NCBI RefSeq assembly: GCF_004135365.1
Contig: NZ_CP035492.1
Coordinates: forward strand, 3,151,001-3,215,000
Direction of reading: 5' to 3'
DNA: 64,000 nucleotides
DNA from: Paenibacillus protaetiae
GTDB lineage: Bacteria; Bacillota; Bacilli; Paenibacillales; Paenibacillaceae
Made by a program: the position numbers and the translations under genes. Below, one piece after another: positions 54,456 to 64,000 of the stretch; position 1 is the first letter of the stretch; every line of letters starts with the position of its first letter. Under the pieces are notes generated by a model. That model ran no database searches and was not told the origin of the DNA. It saw only the letters and a program-made list of their open reading frames with translations.

Positions 54456-55340
54456 CTACCGATTGACCTCGTTATAGACATCTCTTTTTGATAAGCCGCG
54501 GTCTGCCGCTACTTTTTTTATAGCTTCTTTCCTATCGCAGGTGGCTTCATAATAACGTACATGCTGCTCCAAATCAAGCAATGACCACCATACTGGCATG
54601 TCCGAAGCTGCTTCGTCCAGCCCGCCGTTTAAATTCCCTTCTACAATGAGACAATACTCGCCTAATGGCGGATGTTCGTTAATCCATTCGAGGCACTCGG
54701 ATATTGTTCCCCTTGCCGCTTCCTCATGGCGTTTCGTTAATTCCCGCACCATGGCCATCCGGCGGTCGCCCCACACTTCGAACATCGCTTCCAATGTTTT
54801 GCGCAGCCGATGCGGCGATTCATACATCATCAATGTTCCTTCTGTGCGGCCATTCGCTTCCAGCCATTGCTGCAGCGACTTTTTATCGCGCGGCGGGAAT
54901 CCGGTAAATGTAAAGCGGTCGGTCGGAAGCCCGGATATGATTAATGCCGACAAAGCCGCATTGGCGCCTGGGATCGGAACGACCGGAATATGATGAGCAG
55001 CTGCTTCCGCCGCCAAATCGGCACCCGGATCCGATATAGCCGGCAGCCCGGCATCGCTGACCAGCGCAATCGACTGGCCTTCCTGCAGCAGCCGGATCAG
55101 CTCCGGACCGCTCGACTGCTTGTTATGCTCATGATAACTGACCAGCCGGGTCGCAATTTCAAAATGTGTAAGCAGCTTTCTCGTTTGTCTCGTATCCTCC
55201 GCTGCGATCAAATCCGCTTCCTTCAGCGTGCGGATGGCACGGAAAGTCATATCCTCCAAATTGCCGATAGGCGTGCCGACCAAATAAAGAGTTCCCGTGC
55301 TTGCGCCTGGATCAAAGCTTTTCTGGATATGAACGCCCAT
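54456..55340 (-). CDS. rsmI: 16S rRNA (cytidine1402-2'-O)-methyltransferase
   Basis: 294 residues, tetrapyrrole-methylase fold. TLYLVGTPIGNLEDMTFRA, LIAAEDTRQTRKLL, YHEHNKQ, LVSDAGLPAISDPG and FTGFPPR are typical. It methylates C1402 in the 30S decoding centre. YabC equivalent; converges on abrB, as in Bacillus. The yazA gene that usually sits next to it is absent. Confidence 0.97.
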   Translation of the reverse strand: MGVHIQKSFDPGASTGTLYLVGTPIGNLEDMTFRAIRTLKEADLIAAEDTRQTRKLLTHFEIATRLVSYHEHNKQSSGPELIRLLQEGQSIALVSDAGLPAISDPGADLAAEAAAHHIPVVPIPGANAALSALIISGLPTDRFTFTGFPPRDKKSLQQWLEANGRTEGTLMMYESPHRLRKTLEAMFEVWGDRRMAMVRELTKRHEEAARGTISECLEWINEHPPLGEYCLIVEGNLNGGLDEAASDMPVWWSLLDLEQHVRYYEATCDRKEAIKKVAADRGLSKRDVYNEVNR

Positions 55341-55360
55341 TGTTACCCGCTCCCCTTTTG

Positions 55361-56056
55361 TTATTCATATACAACAACCGACGGAAGCACTTTAAGCTCC
55401 GGCTTTCCGTCTCGTATCGCTTCTATTAAGACCATATTGGCCTCTTTATCTTTTTTCGGGTGTATGAACTGTATCCGCTTTGGTTCAAGGCGCCATTTGC
55501 GCATCGTTTCGACAATGTCGATAAACCGCGACGGGCGGTGGACCATGCTGACTTTTCCTCCGGTCCGCACGGCACGGGAACAAGCTTCTATAACATCTTC
55601 CAGCGTACAGTGAACTTCATGCCTTGCTATCGAGTAATGTTCATTATCGTTATGATCGCCGGAATCGGCCGCCATATAAGGCGGATTTACGGTAACCGCA
55701 TCATATTGGCCATTTATCCGTTTGCTGAACTGGCGAAGGTCTTCCTCTATAATCGTAACCCGGTGTTCCAATCCGTTCATTTGAACACTCCGCCTTGCCA
55801 TATCCGCCAGCCGCGGCTGAATTTCGACACCGTCAATGGTTGCCTCGGTTCTTGTCGTAAGCAGAAGCGGAATAACGCCGTTGCCTGTACAAAGATCAAG
55901 CAGCTTTCCTTTTTTCGGAATGGTGGCAAACCGGGCAAGCAACACCGCATCCAGCGAAAAACTGAACACTTCCCGGCTTTGTATAATATGAAGGCCGGTA
56001 TCGGTCATAAGATCGTCGATCCGCTCGCCCTGCTCAAGCTTTATCATTTCATCCAA
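55361..56056 (-). CDS. tRNA1(Val) (adenine37-N6)-methyltransferase-like protein (YabB)
   Basis: 231 residues. Class I SAM fold: LLDLCTGNGVIPLLL (about 46-60) and the N6-adenine motif VTVNPPYM (about 123-130). The TTG at 56056 is the likely start, eight bases after AGGAG; the ATG at 56047 is an alternative. YabB of Bacillus lies between yabA and yabC; substrate assignment follows E. coli YfiC/TrmN6 and is by homology. Confidence 0.87.
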   Translation of the reverse strand: MDEMIKLEQGERIDDLMTDTGLHIIQSREVFSFSLDAVLLARFATIPKKGKLLDLCTGNGVIPLLLTTRTEATIDGVEIQPRLADMARRSVQMNGLEHRVTIIEEDLRQFSKRINGQYDAVTVNPPYMAADSGDHNDNEHYSIARHEVHCTLEDVIEACSRAVRTGGKVSMVHRPSRFIDIVETMRKWRLEPKRIQFIHPKKDKEANMVLIEAIRDGKPELKVLPSVVVYE

Positions 56057-56175
56057 TACTGCTGCTCCTCTCCTCCATCTATTTCCTTGTTCACACACAA
56101 AGATACCGCCCTTTGCGGCAAGGACGGTATCTTGATCCTATATGATCCGCCTGTTCAGGCGGCATTTCCTCCAGC

Positions 56176-56595
56176 TTATTTGCTTAAGAAGGACAAACAA
56201 AACAAACAATCGCCTTCTGTGCGCAAATGACCGTAGTAAACATTGCAAATATGAAAACCTTCATTGTAAAGCCGCGCCAGGTTATCGTACCCTTCGCCGA
56301 CTTGATTCTCGCCGGGCTCGGAATGATGGTGATCGTGTAACGCTTCCTCCTCACCCGCCTCCGGAATAACATGGGCCGGCTTGTCTGCTTTGGAAACGGC
56401 CGCCGCTGTCAGCTCACGTCCCGGCGCCGTTTCTTTTTTTAATATTTTGCGAAGCTGACTGTTCTCCAAGCTAAGCATTTTATTTTCTTCCAGCAGCTCT
56501 TTCATACGCTGCCTCAATACGCTTAATTCCGCTTGAATATGGCCCATCCGGTGATCCAGCTCATCAATTTGAGTAAAGATATCTTTGTTCTCCAA
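56176..56595 (-). CDS. yabA: Replication initiation control protein YabA
   Basis: 139 residues. N-terminal coiled coil (about 1-55, [17 protein letters not shown]), a variable acidic linker (60-100), and a C-terminal zinc-binding domain (HICNVYYG ... CLFCLSFL). YabA is a tetramer that bridges DnaA and DnaN and restrains initiation. The linker is longer than in B. subtilis (119 residues). After ricT, as in Bacillus. Confidence 0.92.
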   Translation of the reverse strand: MENKDIFTQIDELDHRMGHIQAELSVLRQRMKELLEENKMLSLENSQLRKILKKETAPGRELTAAAVSKADKPAHVIPEAGEEEALHDHHHSEPGENQVGEGYDNLARLYNEGFHICNVYYGHLRTEGDCLFCLSFLSK

Positions 56596-56654
56596 GTTCC
56601 CACCCCAGAGCTTTCGAACATATATTCACTTGCCTAAAGCAAGCCTCAAGATGT

Positions 56655-57458
56655 TTATTTGACAACCACATCTTCAAGCGGCATCTCCTTTGGCTTACCC
56701 GGAATGTCGAACAAGCTGACAAACACGGATTTGCCATTTGCATTGATGCCGGTAACTTTGCCTTCGCCAAGCGATGTCACTACGATTTTGCCAACAGACG
56801 GCATTTCCTCACGGGCGCTTTCATAGTTGTCATGCTCGAATTTCAAGCAGCACATCAGCCTGCCGCATAAACCGGAAATTTTCGTCGGGTTAAGCGACAA
56901 ATTCTGATCCTTCGCCATTTTGATGGATACCGGTTCAAAATCGCCAAGCCATGACGAACAGCACAGGACTCGTCCGCATGGTCCGATGCCGCCCAGCATT
57001 TTCGCTTCATCCCGAACCCCGATCTGACGGAGTTCAATCCGGGTGCGAAAGACACTGGCCAAATCTTTAACAAGCTCCCGAAAGTCTACACGGCCTTCGG
57101 CAGTGAAATAAAAAATAATTTTATTGCGGTCAAATGTAAACTCAACGTCCACGAGCTTCATGCGCAGCTGATGATCTCTTATCTTGTCCAAGCATATGCC
57201 AAAAGCATTCTTGGCTGCTGCCCGGTTCTCGCTTACCATCGACGCATCCGCCTCATTGGCGACACGAATGACCTTTTTTAACGGGAGAACTACATCCGAT
57301 TCACCAACCTGCTTCTGACCAACCACAACCTTGCCATACTCTATACCCCGGGCCGTTTCGACAATGACATGCTGATCCTTGTCTATTTGATGCAGGTCCG
57401 GGTCGAAATAGTAGATTTTCCCCGCTTTTTTAAAGCGGACGCCCACGACGTTATACAA
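56655..57458 (-). CDS. ricT: RicT (YaaT), regulatory iron-sulfur cluster component
   Basis: 267 residues. Start MYNVVGVRFKKAGKIYYFDPD is canonical. It carries the Cys-rich motifs GRVLCCSSW and GLCGRLMCCLKFEH that ligate Fe-S clusters in the RicA/F/T complex, which acts on RNase Y and on phosphorelay output to Spo0A. I chose TTG 57458, eight bases after AGGAGGG; the longer frame (to 57596) overlaps holB. Follows holB by four bases. Confidence 0.95.
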   Translation of the reverse strand: MYNVVGVRFKKAGKIYYFDPDLHQIDKDQHVIVETARGIEYGKVVVGQKQVGESDVVLPLKKVIRVANEADASMVSENRAAAKNAFGICLDKIRDHQLRMKLVDVEFTFDRNKIIFYFTAEGRVDFRELVKDLASVFRTRIELRQIGVRDEAKMLGGIGPCGRVLCCSSWLGDFEPVSIKMAKDQNLSLNPTKISGLCGRLMCCLKFEHDNYESAREEMPSVGKIVVTSLGEGKVTGINANGKSVFVSLFDIPGKPKEMPLEDVVVK

Positions 57459-57462
57459 GGAA

Positions 57463-58443
57463 TTAGCCCTCCTGTAGGTTAACCAAAAGTTGCTCGAACG
57501 CAAGTTGGGCCGGAACGTTGGCACGTATCCGCTTGCCTGCTTCAAACGTATATTCAATGCATGTGACCCAACCCGCATATGAGCGGTCAAAAGCATGCTT
57601 ACTTATCCAATCCAACTGATCTATATAAACCATTCTATCTTGTCTTCCAGCCTGATACTGGATCATATCTTTAAACCATAAGACAAGCAGTGAAAGAAGC
57701 AGCTGGGGGTTGTCGCCCAGTCCGTTCTTAAACAATTTCTGCTGTGCGGTTATCATTGCTGCAGTGAAACGGGTAATACTCTCCTTGCCTAATTGTATCA
57801 TTACATTTCTGATTTCTGCAAACTGATTCTGCTGGAGAATTTCTCTTGCGCCGTCAAGACCGGAAGATAGCTGGACAGCTGTCCGCGCAAGCAGCGGCGG
57901 CGCCTCTTCTGCGAGCAGCGCCTCCAGCAGCGAATCAGGAGAGACCGGCAAAAAAGGGACGGGCTGCGTTCTTGAGCGGATGGTCGGCAGCACAGCTTGT
58001 CCGTTATCCGTAATAAGGATGGCCGTCACTTCAGCCGCCGGCTCCTCCAAAAATTTAAGCAAGCTGTTCGCAGCCTGAACCGTCATGGTTTCTGCCCGCT
58101 CTATAATATAAACCTTCCGGCCTCCGTTGTTGCCCCGGTATACAAACTCCTGCTGAAGCTCGCGAATTTGCTCGATTTTAATCGATTGTCCGCTAGGCGC
58201 AAGCTGAATAAGGTCCGGCTGATTGCCATGTTCAAATTTGCGGCACTCCAGGCAATGCCCGCAGGCGTCATCGCCGCCCGAGGTGCAAAATAATGCTTTG
58301 GCAAAAGCTAAAGCCATCTGTTTTCTTCCTGTGCCTGCAGGACCGTGAAATAAGTAAGCATGCGACACTTTGCCGCTCCGCAGTGCATGCTGCAGCAGCT
58401 TTTTGGCTTTCCACTGACCGGCAACTTGTTCCATACTTAACAT
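57463..58443 (-). CDS. holB: DNA polymerase III delta' subunit
   Basis: 326 residues. Walker A variant HGPAGTGRKQMA (about 34-45); zinc module C-x8-C-x2-C-x2-C (CTSGGDDACGHCLEC); DnaX-like collar region follows. Delta' is part of the clamp loader. The start is ATG 58443 in MLSMEQVAGQWKAKKLL. It is followed at four bases by ricT and preceded by the DUF327 gene. Confidence 0.94.
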   Translation of the reverse strand: MLSMEQVAGQWKAKKLLQHALRSGKVSHAYLFHGPAGTGRKQMALAFAKALFCTSGGDDACGHCLECRKFEHGNQPDLIQLAPSGQSIKIEQIRELQQEFVYRGNNGGRKVYIIERAETMTVQAANSLLKFLEEPAAEVTAILITDNGQAVLPTIRSRTQPVPFLPVSPDSLLEALLAEEAPPLLARTAVQLSSGLDGAREILQQNQFAEIRNVMIQLGKESITRFTAAMITAQQKLFKNGLGDNPQLLLSLLVLWFKDMIQYQAGRQDRMVYIDQLDWISKHAFDRSYAGWVTCIEYTFEAGKRIRANVPAQLAFEQLLVNLQEG

Positions 58444-58458
58444 GTATGCTAATCCTTC

Positions 58459-58902
58459 CTAATACAAATAATTGATAAGCAAGCCGCGAATTTCACCGAT
58501 TTTGCTCAGCAGCTCCAGCCGGCCTTCTTCGCTTGCCAGCAGCTCTTCTGCCATAGAAACCAACGTCTCGTCGATTTCATCAAGCAGTTTATATTTTTTG
58601 GTGCGGCCTCTGCGGTCAAATCCGCGCATTTCCTTTATACCGATGCCCTTGCGGGCTGTATATTCCAAGAACTGCTTCACCATATGGCGGTAAAGCTTCA
58701 ATTCGCGCACAGTCATGCTGCGGGATAACCGCTCGCCTTGATTATGAATGTCCTGCAGCTTCTGCTGCAGCTCCTCCTGGGAACGCTGGGCGTCCTGCTG
58801 GATGAGCGTATCAGAGAAGCTGCGCATTTGAACCGGTCTTCCGGCCGTATCGCCGGTCGTACGATTTTGTCCAACCGGCCGAATATTAGGGTCAATTTTC
58901 AT
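58459..58902 (-). CDS. yaaR: DUF327 family protein YaaR
   Basis: 147 residues, helical and charged. FSDTLIQQDAQRSQEELQQKL, KLYRHMVKQFLEYTARKGIGIKEMRGFDRRGRTKKY split over residues 80-118 are typical of DUF327. No known activity. It sits between darA and holB as in Bacillus, with 15 bp to each neighbour. Confidence 0.9.
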   Translation of the reverse strand: MKIDPNIRPVGQNRTTGDTAGRPVQMRSFSDTLIQQDAQRSQEELQQKLQDIHNQGERLSRSMTVRELKLYRHMVKQFLEYTARKGIGIKEMRGFDRRGRTKKYKLLDEIDETLVSMAEELLASEEGRLELLSKIGEIRGLLINYLY

Positions 58903-58918
58903 CTGATGTCACAACCAT

Positions 58919-59263
<345 letters not shown>

Positions 59264-59317
59264 CTACTTTTAGTATGGGCATATGGGCTCTTGTACCGAT
59301 CATAAAGCACGGCACAT

Positions 59318-59995
59318 TTAGCCCTCATTATCTTTTTTGACAGACATGATGTCATTTCCTGCACAGCGCTCATCAATTATTGATAGAATTTCATAAAAAA
59401 CTGCATCTTCCGGCCGATTTGCGTCAATTTTTACGATTCTATCCGGAAAATCCGCCGTTAGCTTCAAATAGCCTTCCCTTACGCGCTCATGAAATGAATT
59501 TGCTTCAAGATCCAGACGATTCACTTCCCGGTCATCCTGCTCCGACGCTTTCCGCACCCGCGCGAGACCAACCTCCGGAGGAATGTCCATATAAAGCGTT
59601 AAGCTGGGCATCATCTCACCGATTGCAAACCGGTTAATAGACCAGATCTGTTCCACATCCAAACCGCGTGCGTAACCTTGGTAAGCAATGCTGCTGTCTA
59701 CAAAACGGTCGCATATGACCATATACCCTTGCTGAAGCGCCGGCAATACTTTCTCCACCAAATGCTGGCGCCTTGAGGCTGCATACAGCAAAGCTTCCGT
59801 CTTGCTGTCCATCGCCGTATTTTGTTTATCCAGGATGACAGCGCGGATCTGCTCTGCAATCGGGATGCCCCCCGGCTCGCGGGTGATCATCATTTTGCGT
59901 CCTCTTTCCTGCATTGTATGCGCAAGCCTATCAATCAGTGTCGTTTTGCCGGCGCCTTCTCCGCCTTCTATTGTAATGAAAATTCCTTTATCCAA
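59318..59995 (-). CDS. tmk: Thymidylate kinase
   Basis: 225 residues. FITIEGGEGAGKTTLIDRL has the P-loop (10-17), followed by TREPGG and CDRFVDSSIAYQGYARG. Converts dTMP to dTDP. Sits after yaaO, as in Bacillus. Confidence 0.97.
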   Translation of the reverse strand: MDKGIFITIEGGEGAGKTTLIDRLAHTMQERGRKMMITREPGGIPIAEQIRAVILDKQNTAMDSKTEALLYAASRRQHLVEKVLPALQQGYMVICDRFVDSSIAYQGYARGLDVEQIWSINRFAIGEMMPSLTLYMDIPPEVGLARVRKASEQDDREVNRLDLEANSFHERVREGYLKLTADFPDRIVKIDANRPEDAVFYEILSIIDERCAGNDIMSVKKDNEG

Positions 59996-60206
59996 TGCTG
60001 TTATGCCCCTGACCGTCAGGCGAAACCCGATTGAAGCCGAAACTGGCTGTCAATTTCATCCATTTTCTAATAATTCCTCGAATAGTTCCTTGAAAAATCC
60101 CTCGAAAAAATGGCGGATCCCGCGTGCTTTTTTGTTCTTATTTTAACAAATAGAGACAAGAATATATACTTTTATTCCTTTTCTTCGTTTGTACGCCGGA
60201 CTAGGA

Positions 60207-61772
60207 TTACCGCTTGTAGACACGAATCGTGTTCATGGACGGATCTGATGCACCCTGGAATTTTGCGCCGTATTGCGCGAGCCGTTGTATAGCGGCTATC
60301 CCGTGCGAGGTGAGCGGCTCTCCCGGATAAACAAGCGGAATGCCGGGCGGATAAGGCGTAATCATCTCAGCGGCAAGCCGCTGCTCGGCCTCTTCAATAG
60401 GTACCGTTTCATAGGTCAAATGGCGCAGTTCTCTTCCGAATTGAACTGGCGCAGACACCCCTCTATAGCTATCCGAATGCTCTTGTACCTGTCCATTTAG
60501 CCGCCATGAGCCATCCTTCCTATCTGCTTTCAGATCGATCCCGTCGTCATTTGCCGAGAGCAGCCGATCAATATCGGCGCAAGCTGCCGCAAGCCTGTCC
60601 ACATCGGCTTCTCCGACTTGCAGTCCGAATAGGAGCAGCACTTGGCGCGGGTCAGCCATTTCGACCCAGCATCCTTTTCGCTCCAGCTCTGCTTGAAGCT
60701 GATACCCGTTTAACTGACCGGAACGATCCGTTAAGCAAATGCGCAAAGGATCTATTTGCATAGCCGGTAATGGCGCAAACGAAACAATTCGAAGGACCTG
60801 ACATGTTTGTTCGATCCGCTGCCGGAACATCTCCGCGCTCCGAATGCTTGCTTCAAACAGCTTGTTCCCCCGTTCTTCAACTATTGCGCGGGAAATATCA
60901 AGAGAAGCCATAATAGGAAAAGAAGGGCTCGAGCTTTGAATCATTGCCAGCGCTTCCTTAAGCCGCTCACGCTGCAGCAAACTGCCCTTTACATGAAGCC
61001 AGGCGCCCATCGTTAACGCGTGAAGCGTCTTGTGCGCCGATTGGACAACGCCGTCTGCTCCCTCTTGAATAGCGGAAGAAGGAAGCTCAGGGTGAAACCC
61101 ATAATGCGCGCCGTGCGCCTCGTCCACCAGAAGCGGCACCGACTTCCGGTGCGCAGCGTCTGCATATGCGCGCAAATGTACCCCCATACCGTAGTAATTC
61201 GGATTGGATAATAAAACCGCCTTTGCTTCCGGATACTGTTCGAGCGCATATTCAATATTTTGCACAGACGGGACTGTCGGAATCCCTGTAAGCTCATCTA
61301 TTTCCGGCGACACAAACACCGCTTTTGCACCGGCCAAAGTAAGACCGTTAATAACCGATTTATGAACATTGCGCTGAACGATCATAAGCTCGCCAGGCTC
61401 GCACACGGAGAGCAGCATAGCCAGATTGCCTGATGTACTGCCGCCCACAAGAAAAAAAGTTTCATCCGAACCGTAACATCTGGCAGCAAGCTGCTGCGCT
61501 TCCAGAATAGAGGTCTCAGGATGATGCAAATCATCCGTAGCCGTTAATTCGGTTGTATCCAGCTGCATAAGAGGTAAAAACCAATCTGCGGCCAAACTTT
61601 CCACAGATCGCGCAGCAAGCTCCTCTTTGCGTCCATTATAATCGGACTCACTCCATAATGGTTGAGCCAGCGAATGGCCGTAACGATGGCCCGGCACATG
61701 AAAGCTCGCTGGCTTGCTTTGCGCATGGGCAATTAAAGCCTCAAACAGCGGGGCTCTTATTTTTTGTATCAT
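60207..61772 (-). CDS. yaaO: Orn/Lys/Arg decarboxylase family PLP protein (YaaO)
   Basis: 521 residues. FHVPGHRYGH at the N-terminus; the PLP-binding region LVDEAHGAHYGFHPELP; Schiff-base Lys in QSAHKTLHALTMGAW. The C-terminal domain ends near MITPYPPGIPLVYPGE. Family enzymes decarboxylate basic amino acids; the YaaO substrate is not known. Between gin and tmk. Bacillus xpaC and yaaN are missing here. Confidence 0.93.
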   Translation of the reverse strand: MIQKIRAPLFEALIAHAQSKPASFHVPGHRYGHSLAQPLWSESDYNGRKEELAARSVESLAADWFLPLMQLDTTELTATDDLHHPETSILEAQQLAARCYGSDETFFLVGGSTSGNLAMLLSVCEPGELMIVQRNVHKSVINGLTLAGAKAVFVSPEIDELTGIPTVPSVQNIEYALEQYPEAKAVLLSNPNYYGMGVHLRAYADAAHRKSVPLLVDEAHGAHYGFHPELPSSAIQEGADGVVQSAHKTLHALTMGAWLHVKGSLLQRERLKEALAMIQSSSPSFPIMASLDISRAIVEERGNKLFEASIRSAEMFRQRIEQTCQVLRIVSFAPLPAMQIDPLRICLTDRSGQLNGYQLQAELERKGCWVEMADPRQVLLLFGLQVGEADVDRLAAACADIDRLLSANDDGIDLKADRKDGSWRLNGQVQEHSDSYRGVSAPVQFGRELRHLTYETVPIEEAEQRLAAEMITPYPPGIPLVYPGEPLTSHGIAAIQRLAQYGAKFQGASDPSMNTIRVYKR

Positions 61773-61812
61773 ATCTCGGAAACCCTTTCCTGCTCACTTT
61801 CCCTTCATTGTA

Positions 61813-61852
61813 TCAAAAAAAAGCCGCTCTCTTGAATGAAGATAGCGGCTTA
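61813..61852 (-). terminator. Terminator of gin
   Basis: Stem AAGCCGCTATCTT / AAGAGAGCGGCTT with one mismatch and a five-base loop, followed by eight T on the minus strand; it overlaps the gin stop codon. Confidence 0.85.
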
Positions 61853-62041
61853 AGCATTTTTTTCAATAAATATTTGCTTCATTTGATGAATGAAATAAGA
61901 ATATTTCGCGTCCCGGACATCGGTTTCAACCATTTCGGCTTCACAATCTCCGCATATAAATTCGGACACAATAACTATTCCTTGATCTGCTTCTTTTGTT
62001 TTACCGCATATAATGCAGTCCAAATGGCGTTGTTCGCCCAT
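61850..62041 (-). CDS. gin: Anti-sigma-G factor Gin (CsfB)
   Basis: 63 residues with CIICGK and FICGDCE Cys pairs and YFIHQMKQIF at the end, matching CsfB/Gin. This small zinc protein holds sigma-G inactive until engulfment ends, and sigma-E in the mother cell. The ATG at 62041 is 11 bases after GGAGG; a GTG at 62050 is too close. Next to the rRNA genes, as in Bacillus. Confidence 0.92.
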   Translation of the reverse strand: MGEQRHLDCIICGKTKEADQGIVIVSEFICGDCEAEMVETDVRDAKYSYFIHQMKQIFIEKNA

Positions 62042-62278
62042 ACAGATCACCGCCTCCCCAATCTGGCTATACCATTATTATGGTACAAAGTCTATCGTTT
62101 TATACTTGTTTCATAGCGCTTTTCAAATATTTTTATATCTTATGCAGTATCAGCCCAATTGGTGCGCCGATGCCCGATTGATTTTATCGAATCAGATACT
62201 CATTGAAACAAACCCGCCTTCCGATATAGTTACAAGAACTATACCTCACATTTATGGAGAAAGGGAACACGCTAAACG

Positions 62279-62809
62279 ATGCGCCAATCATTATCCGAGC
62301 AACAGCAGGTTACCATATACCAATACCGCCTTATCCGCAGGAAAACGATCCGTCCCGAGCTTGTACAGAGCCATGTATTTATAGCCGCCCTTTTTTTAGG
62401 ATGCCTGGTTATTGTCTATCATTTAAATGGTTTGTTTGCTTGGCTCTTTGGTTTTGTCCTAGTACAGCTGCTCCATATGGTCATTTTGTTATTAACTTTT
62501 ATTCGGGTTGAAGAAGCTGTAGAAAGACGCTGGCAATGGAGAATAACACCTCCCTGGTTTGGCATTGGGCCAGCTAACGATATTTCACTTCGATTGTTCC
62601 GCAGAGTACACCGTACAATGTTATGGATTGGGTTATGCCTAATCGCTTTATTGTACCCTTGGGCTAACGAACCGCTAATGATTAGCTGCATTTGCTGGCA
62701 TCTGTGGCTGCTCATTCCGCGCTCGCTTATTTCCATCAGCTTCCGCAAAGAAAGCAAAGACGGCGTATTGCGCCTGCATACATCTGAAGCGTCCTATTAC
62801 CATCGCTAA
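62279..62809 (+). CDS. Hypothetical integral membrane protein
   Basis: 176 residues on the plus strand, which I do not recognise. Four hydrophobic stretches: about 30-48, 50-75, 112-128 and 133-148. A polar stretch (RVEEAVERRWQWRITPPWFGIGPANDIS) is probably cytoplasmic. AAAGGG lies about 12 bases before the ATG. It takes the place of xpaC/yaaN in Bacillus. The A/T-rich spacer between it and gin should hold both promoters. Low-GC codon use compared with neighbours. Confidence 0.7.
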   Translation: MRQSLSEQQQVTIYQYRLIRRKTIRPELVQSHVFIAALFLGCLVIVYHLNGLFAWLFGFVLVQLLHMVILLLTFIRVEEAVERRWQWRITPPWFGIGPANDISLRLFRRVHRTMLWIGLCLIALLYPWANEPLMISCICWHLWLLIPRSLISISFRKESKDGVLRLHTSEASYYHR

Positions 62810-62902
62810 TAGCTGAAATTTTCTTTTACCATCGCTATTGTTGAGTTGTCCTCATAAGCAAATGACATGTAAAAGCATACATAGTTACTTTCAAAAGAAA
62901 CA

Positions 62903-62940
62903 ACTGCCGCCTCTTTCGAAGTGCGGCAGCTATTTCCTTT
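62903..62940 (+). terminator. Likely terminator of the membrane protein gene
   Basis: Stem CTGCCGC / GCGGCAG with a 12-base loop, then ATTTCCTTTT. About 95 bp past the stop codon. Confidence 0.55.
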
Positions 62941-62984
62941 TCAACCAGCACCGTTTTCCTCTTGCAAATTAAAAAAAGATAAAA

Positions 62985-63020
62985 CAAAACAAAAAACCTG
63001 CCACAAGACTGTGACAGGTT
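62985..63020 (-). terminator. Terminator of the rRNA operon
   Basis: Stem AACCTGTCACAG... / ...TGGCAGGTT (AACCTG / CAGGTT outer arms) followed by TTTTTTGTTTTG on the minus strand, seven bases after 5S. Confidence 0.9.
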
Positions 63021-63026
63021 CTTCGT

Positions 63027-63144
63027 GCTTGGCGACGTCCTACTCTCCCAGGACCCTGCGGTCCAAGTACCATCGGCGCTGGAGGGCTTAACGGTCGTGT
63101 TCGGTATGGGAACGCGTGGTTCCCCTCCGCCATCGCCACCAAAC
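63027..63144 (-). rRNA. rrf: 5S ribosomal RNA
   Basis: About 117 nt on the minus strand. Loop and helix landmarks are GGTGGCGATGGCGGAGGGG, CCCATACCGAACACG and GGGAGAGTAGGACGTCGCC. Ends pair GTTTGGTGGCG with CGTCGCCAAGC. It follows the 23S gene, 84 bp downstream. Confidence 0.97.
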
Positions 63145-63227
63145 GTGGTTTACAGCGTAAACCTTCAAGGTTTTGCGCCTTGAAAACTGGATGCGAAAGG
63201 TGATGCAATGTACTTTAGCTTGATTTA

Positions 63228-64000
<773 letters not shown>

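Overview
The window looks like a chromosomal segment from a spore-forming, moderately GC-rich Firmicute, most likely Paenibacillus or a close relative. The evidence is a nearly collinear copy of the origin-proximal Bacillus gene order read on the minus strand: 23S-5S rRNA, gin (csfB), yaaO, tmk, darA, yaaR, holB, ricT, yabA, trmN6-like, rsmI, abrB, tatD, yabE, rnmV, rsmA, yabG, veg, sspF, ispE, purR, ridA, spoVG, glmU, rplY, pth, fin, mfd, spoVT, mazG, rqcP, yabP, yabQ, divIC, yabR, spoIIE, yabS-like, yabT-like, tilS and hpt. Almost all of these are on the minus strand, so the replication origin is probably beyond the right edge. Genes of the Bacillus order that I do not find are prs (between glmU and rplY), metG/metS (next to abrB), xpaC, yaaN, yazA and yabM.

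Layout. 1-9.0 kb holds hpt (partial), tilS, a kinase and vWA pair, an unknown small gene, spoIIE with a Spo0A-type promoter, then yabR, divIC, yabQ and yabP. 9.0-12.2 kb holds a DUF817 membrane protein, rqcP, HU and mazG. 12.4-15.6 kb holds a plus-strand glycerate kinase, a secreted DUF4163/DUF3298-like protein and spoVT. 16-26 kb is accessory: a Fur-box-controlled LysR regulator converges on a seven-gene operon under a perfect Fur palindrome. That operon encodes an FmdE-like protein, two ThuA/amidotransferase-like paralogs, a family-5 binding lipoprotein, a permease, a permease-ATPase fusion and an ATPase. An MFS transporter lies upstream of it. 25.8-35.2 kb carries an SPFH/ribbon-helix-helix pair and a galactose-type ABC transporter (mglBAC) with its own sensor binding protein, histidine kinase (frameshifted) and YesN-type regulator. 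35.3-63 kb is the core origin-proximal block, including a c-di-AMP riboswitch in front of yabE and a dense set of Spo0A boxes between abrB and a YwfO-like HD hydrolase. 63.0-64 kb is the end of an rRNA operon.

How it works together. The core block combines translation and RNA housekeeping (rsmA, rnmV, rsmI, pth, tilS, rqcP, 5S/23S) with replication control (holB, yabA, tmk, HU), repair (mfd) and many sporulation regulators (spoIIE, spoVT, spoVG, fin, gin, abrB, yabG, sspF, yabP/yabQ, ricT). c-di-AMP appears twice, in the yabE riboswitch and the DarA receptor. The least explained part is the iron-regulated transporter operon at 17-24 kb, which looks like a metal or metallophore importer with three auxiliary proteins of unknown role.
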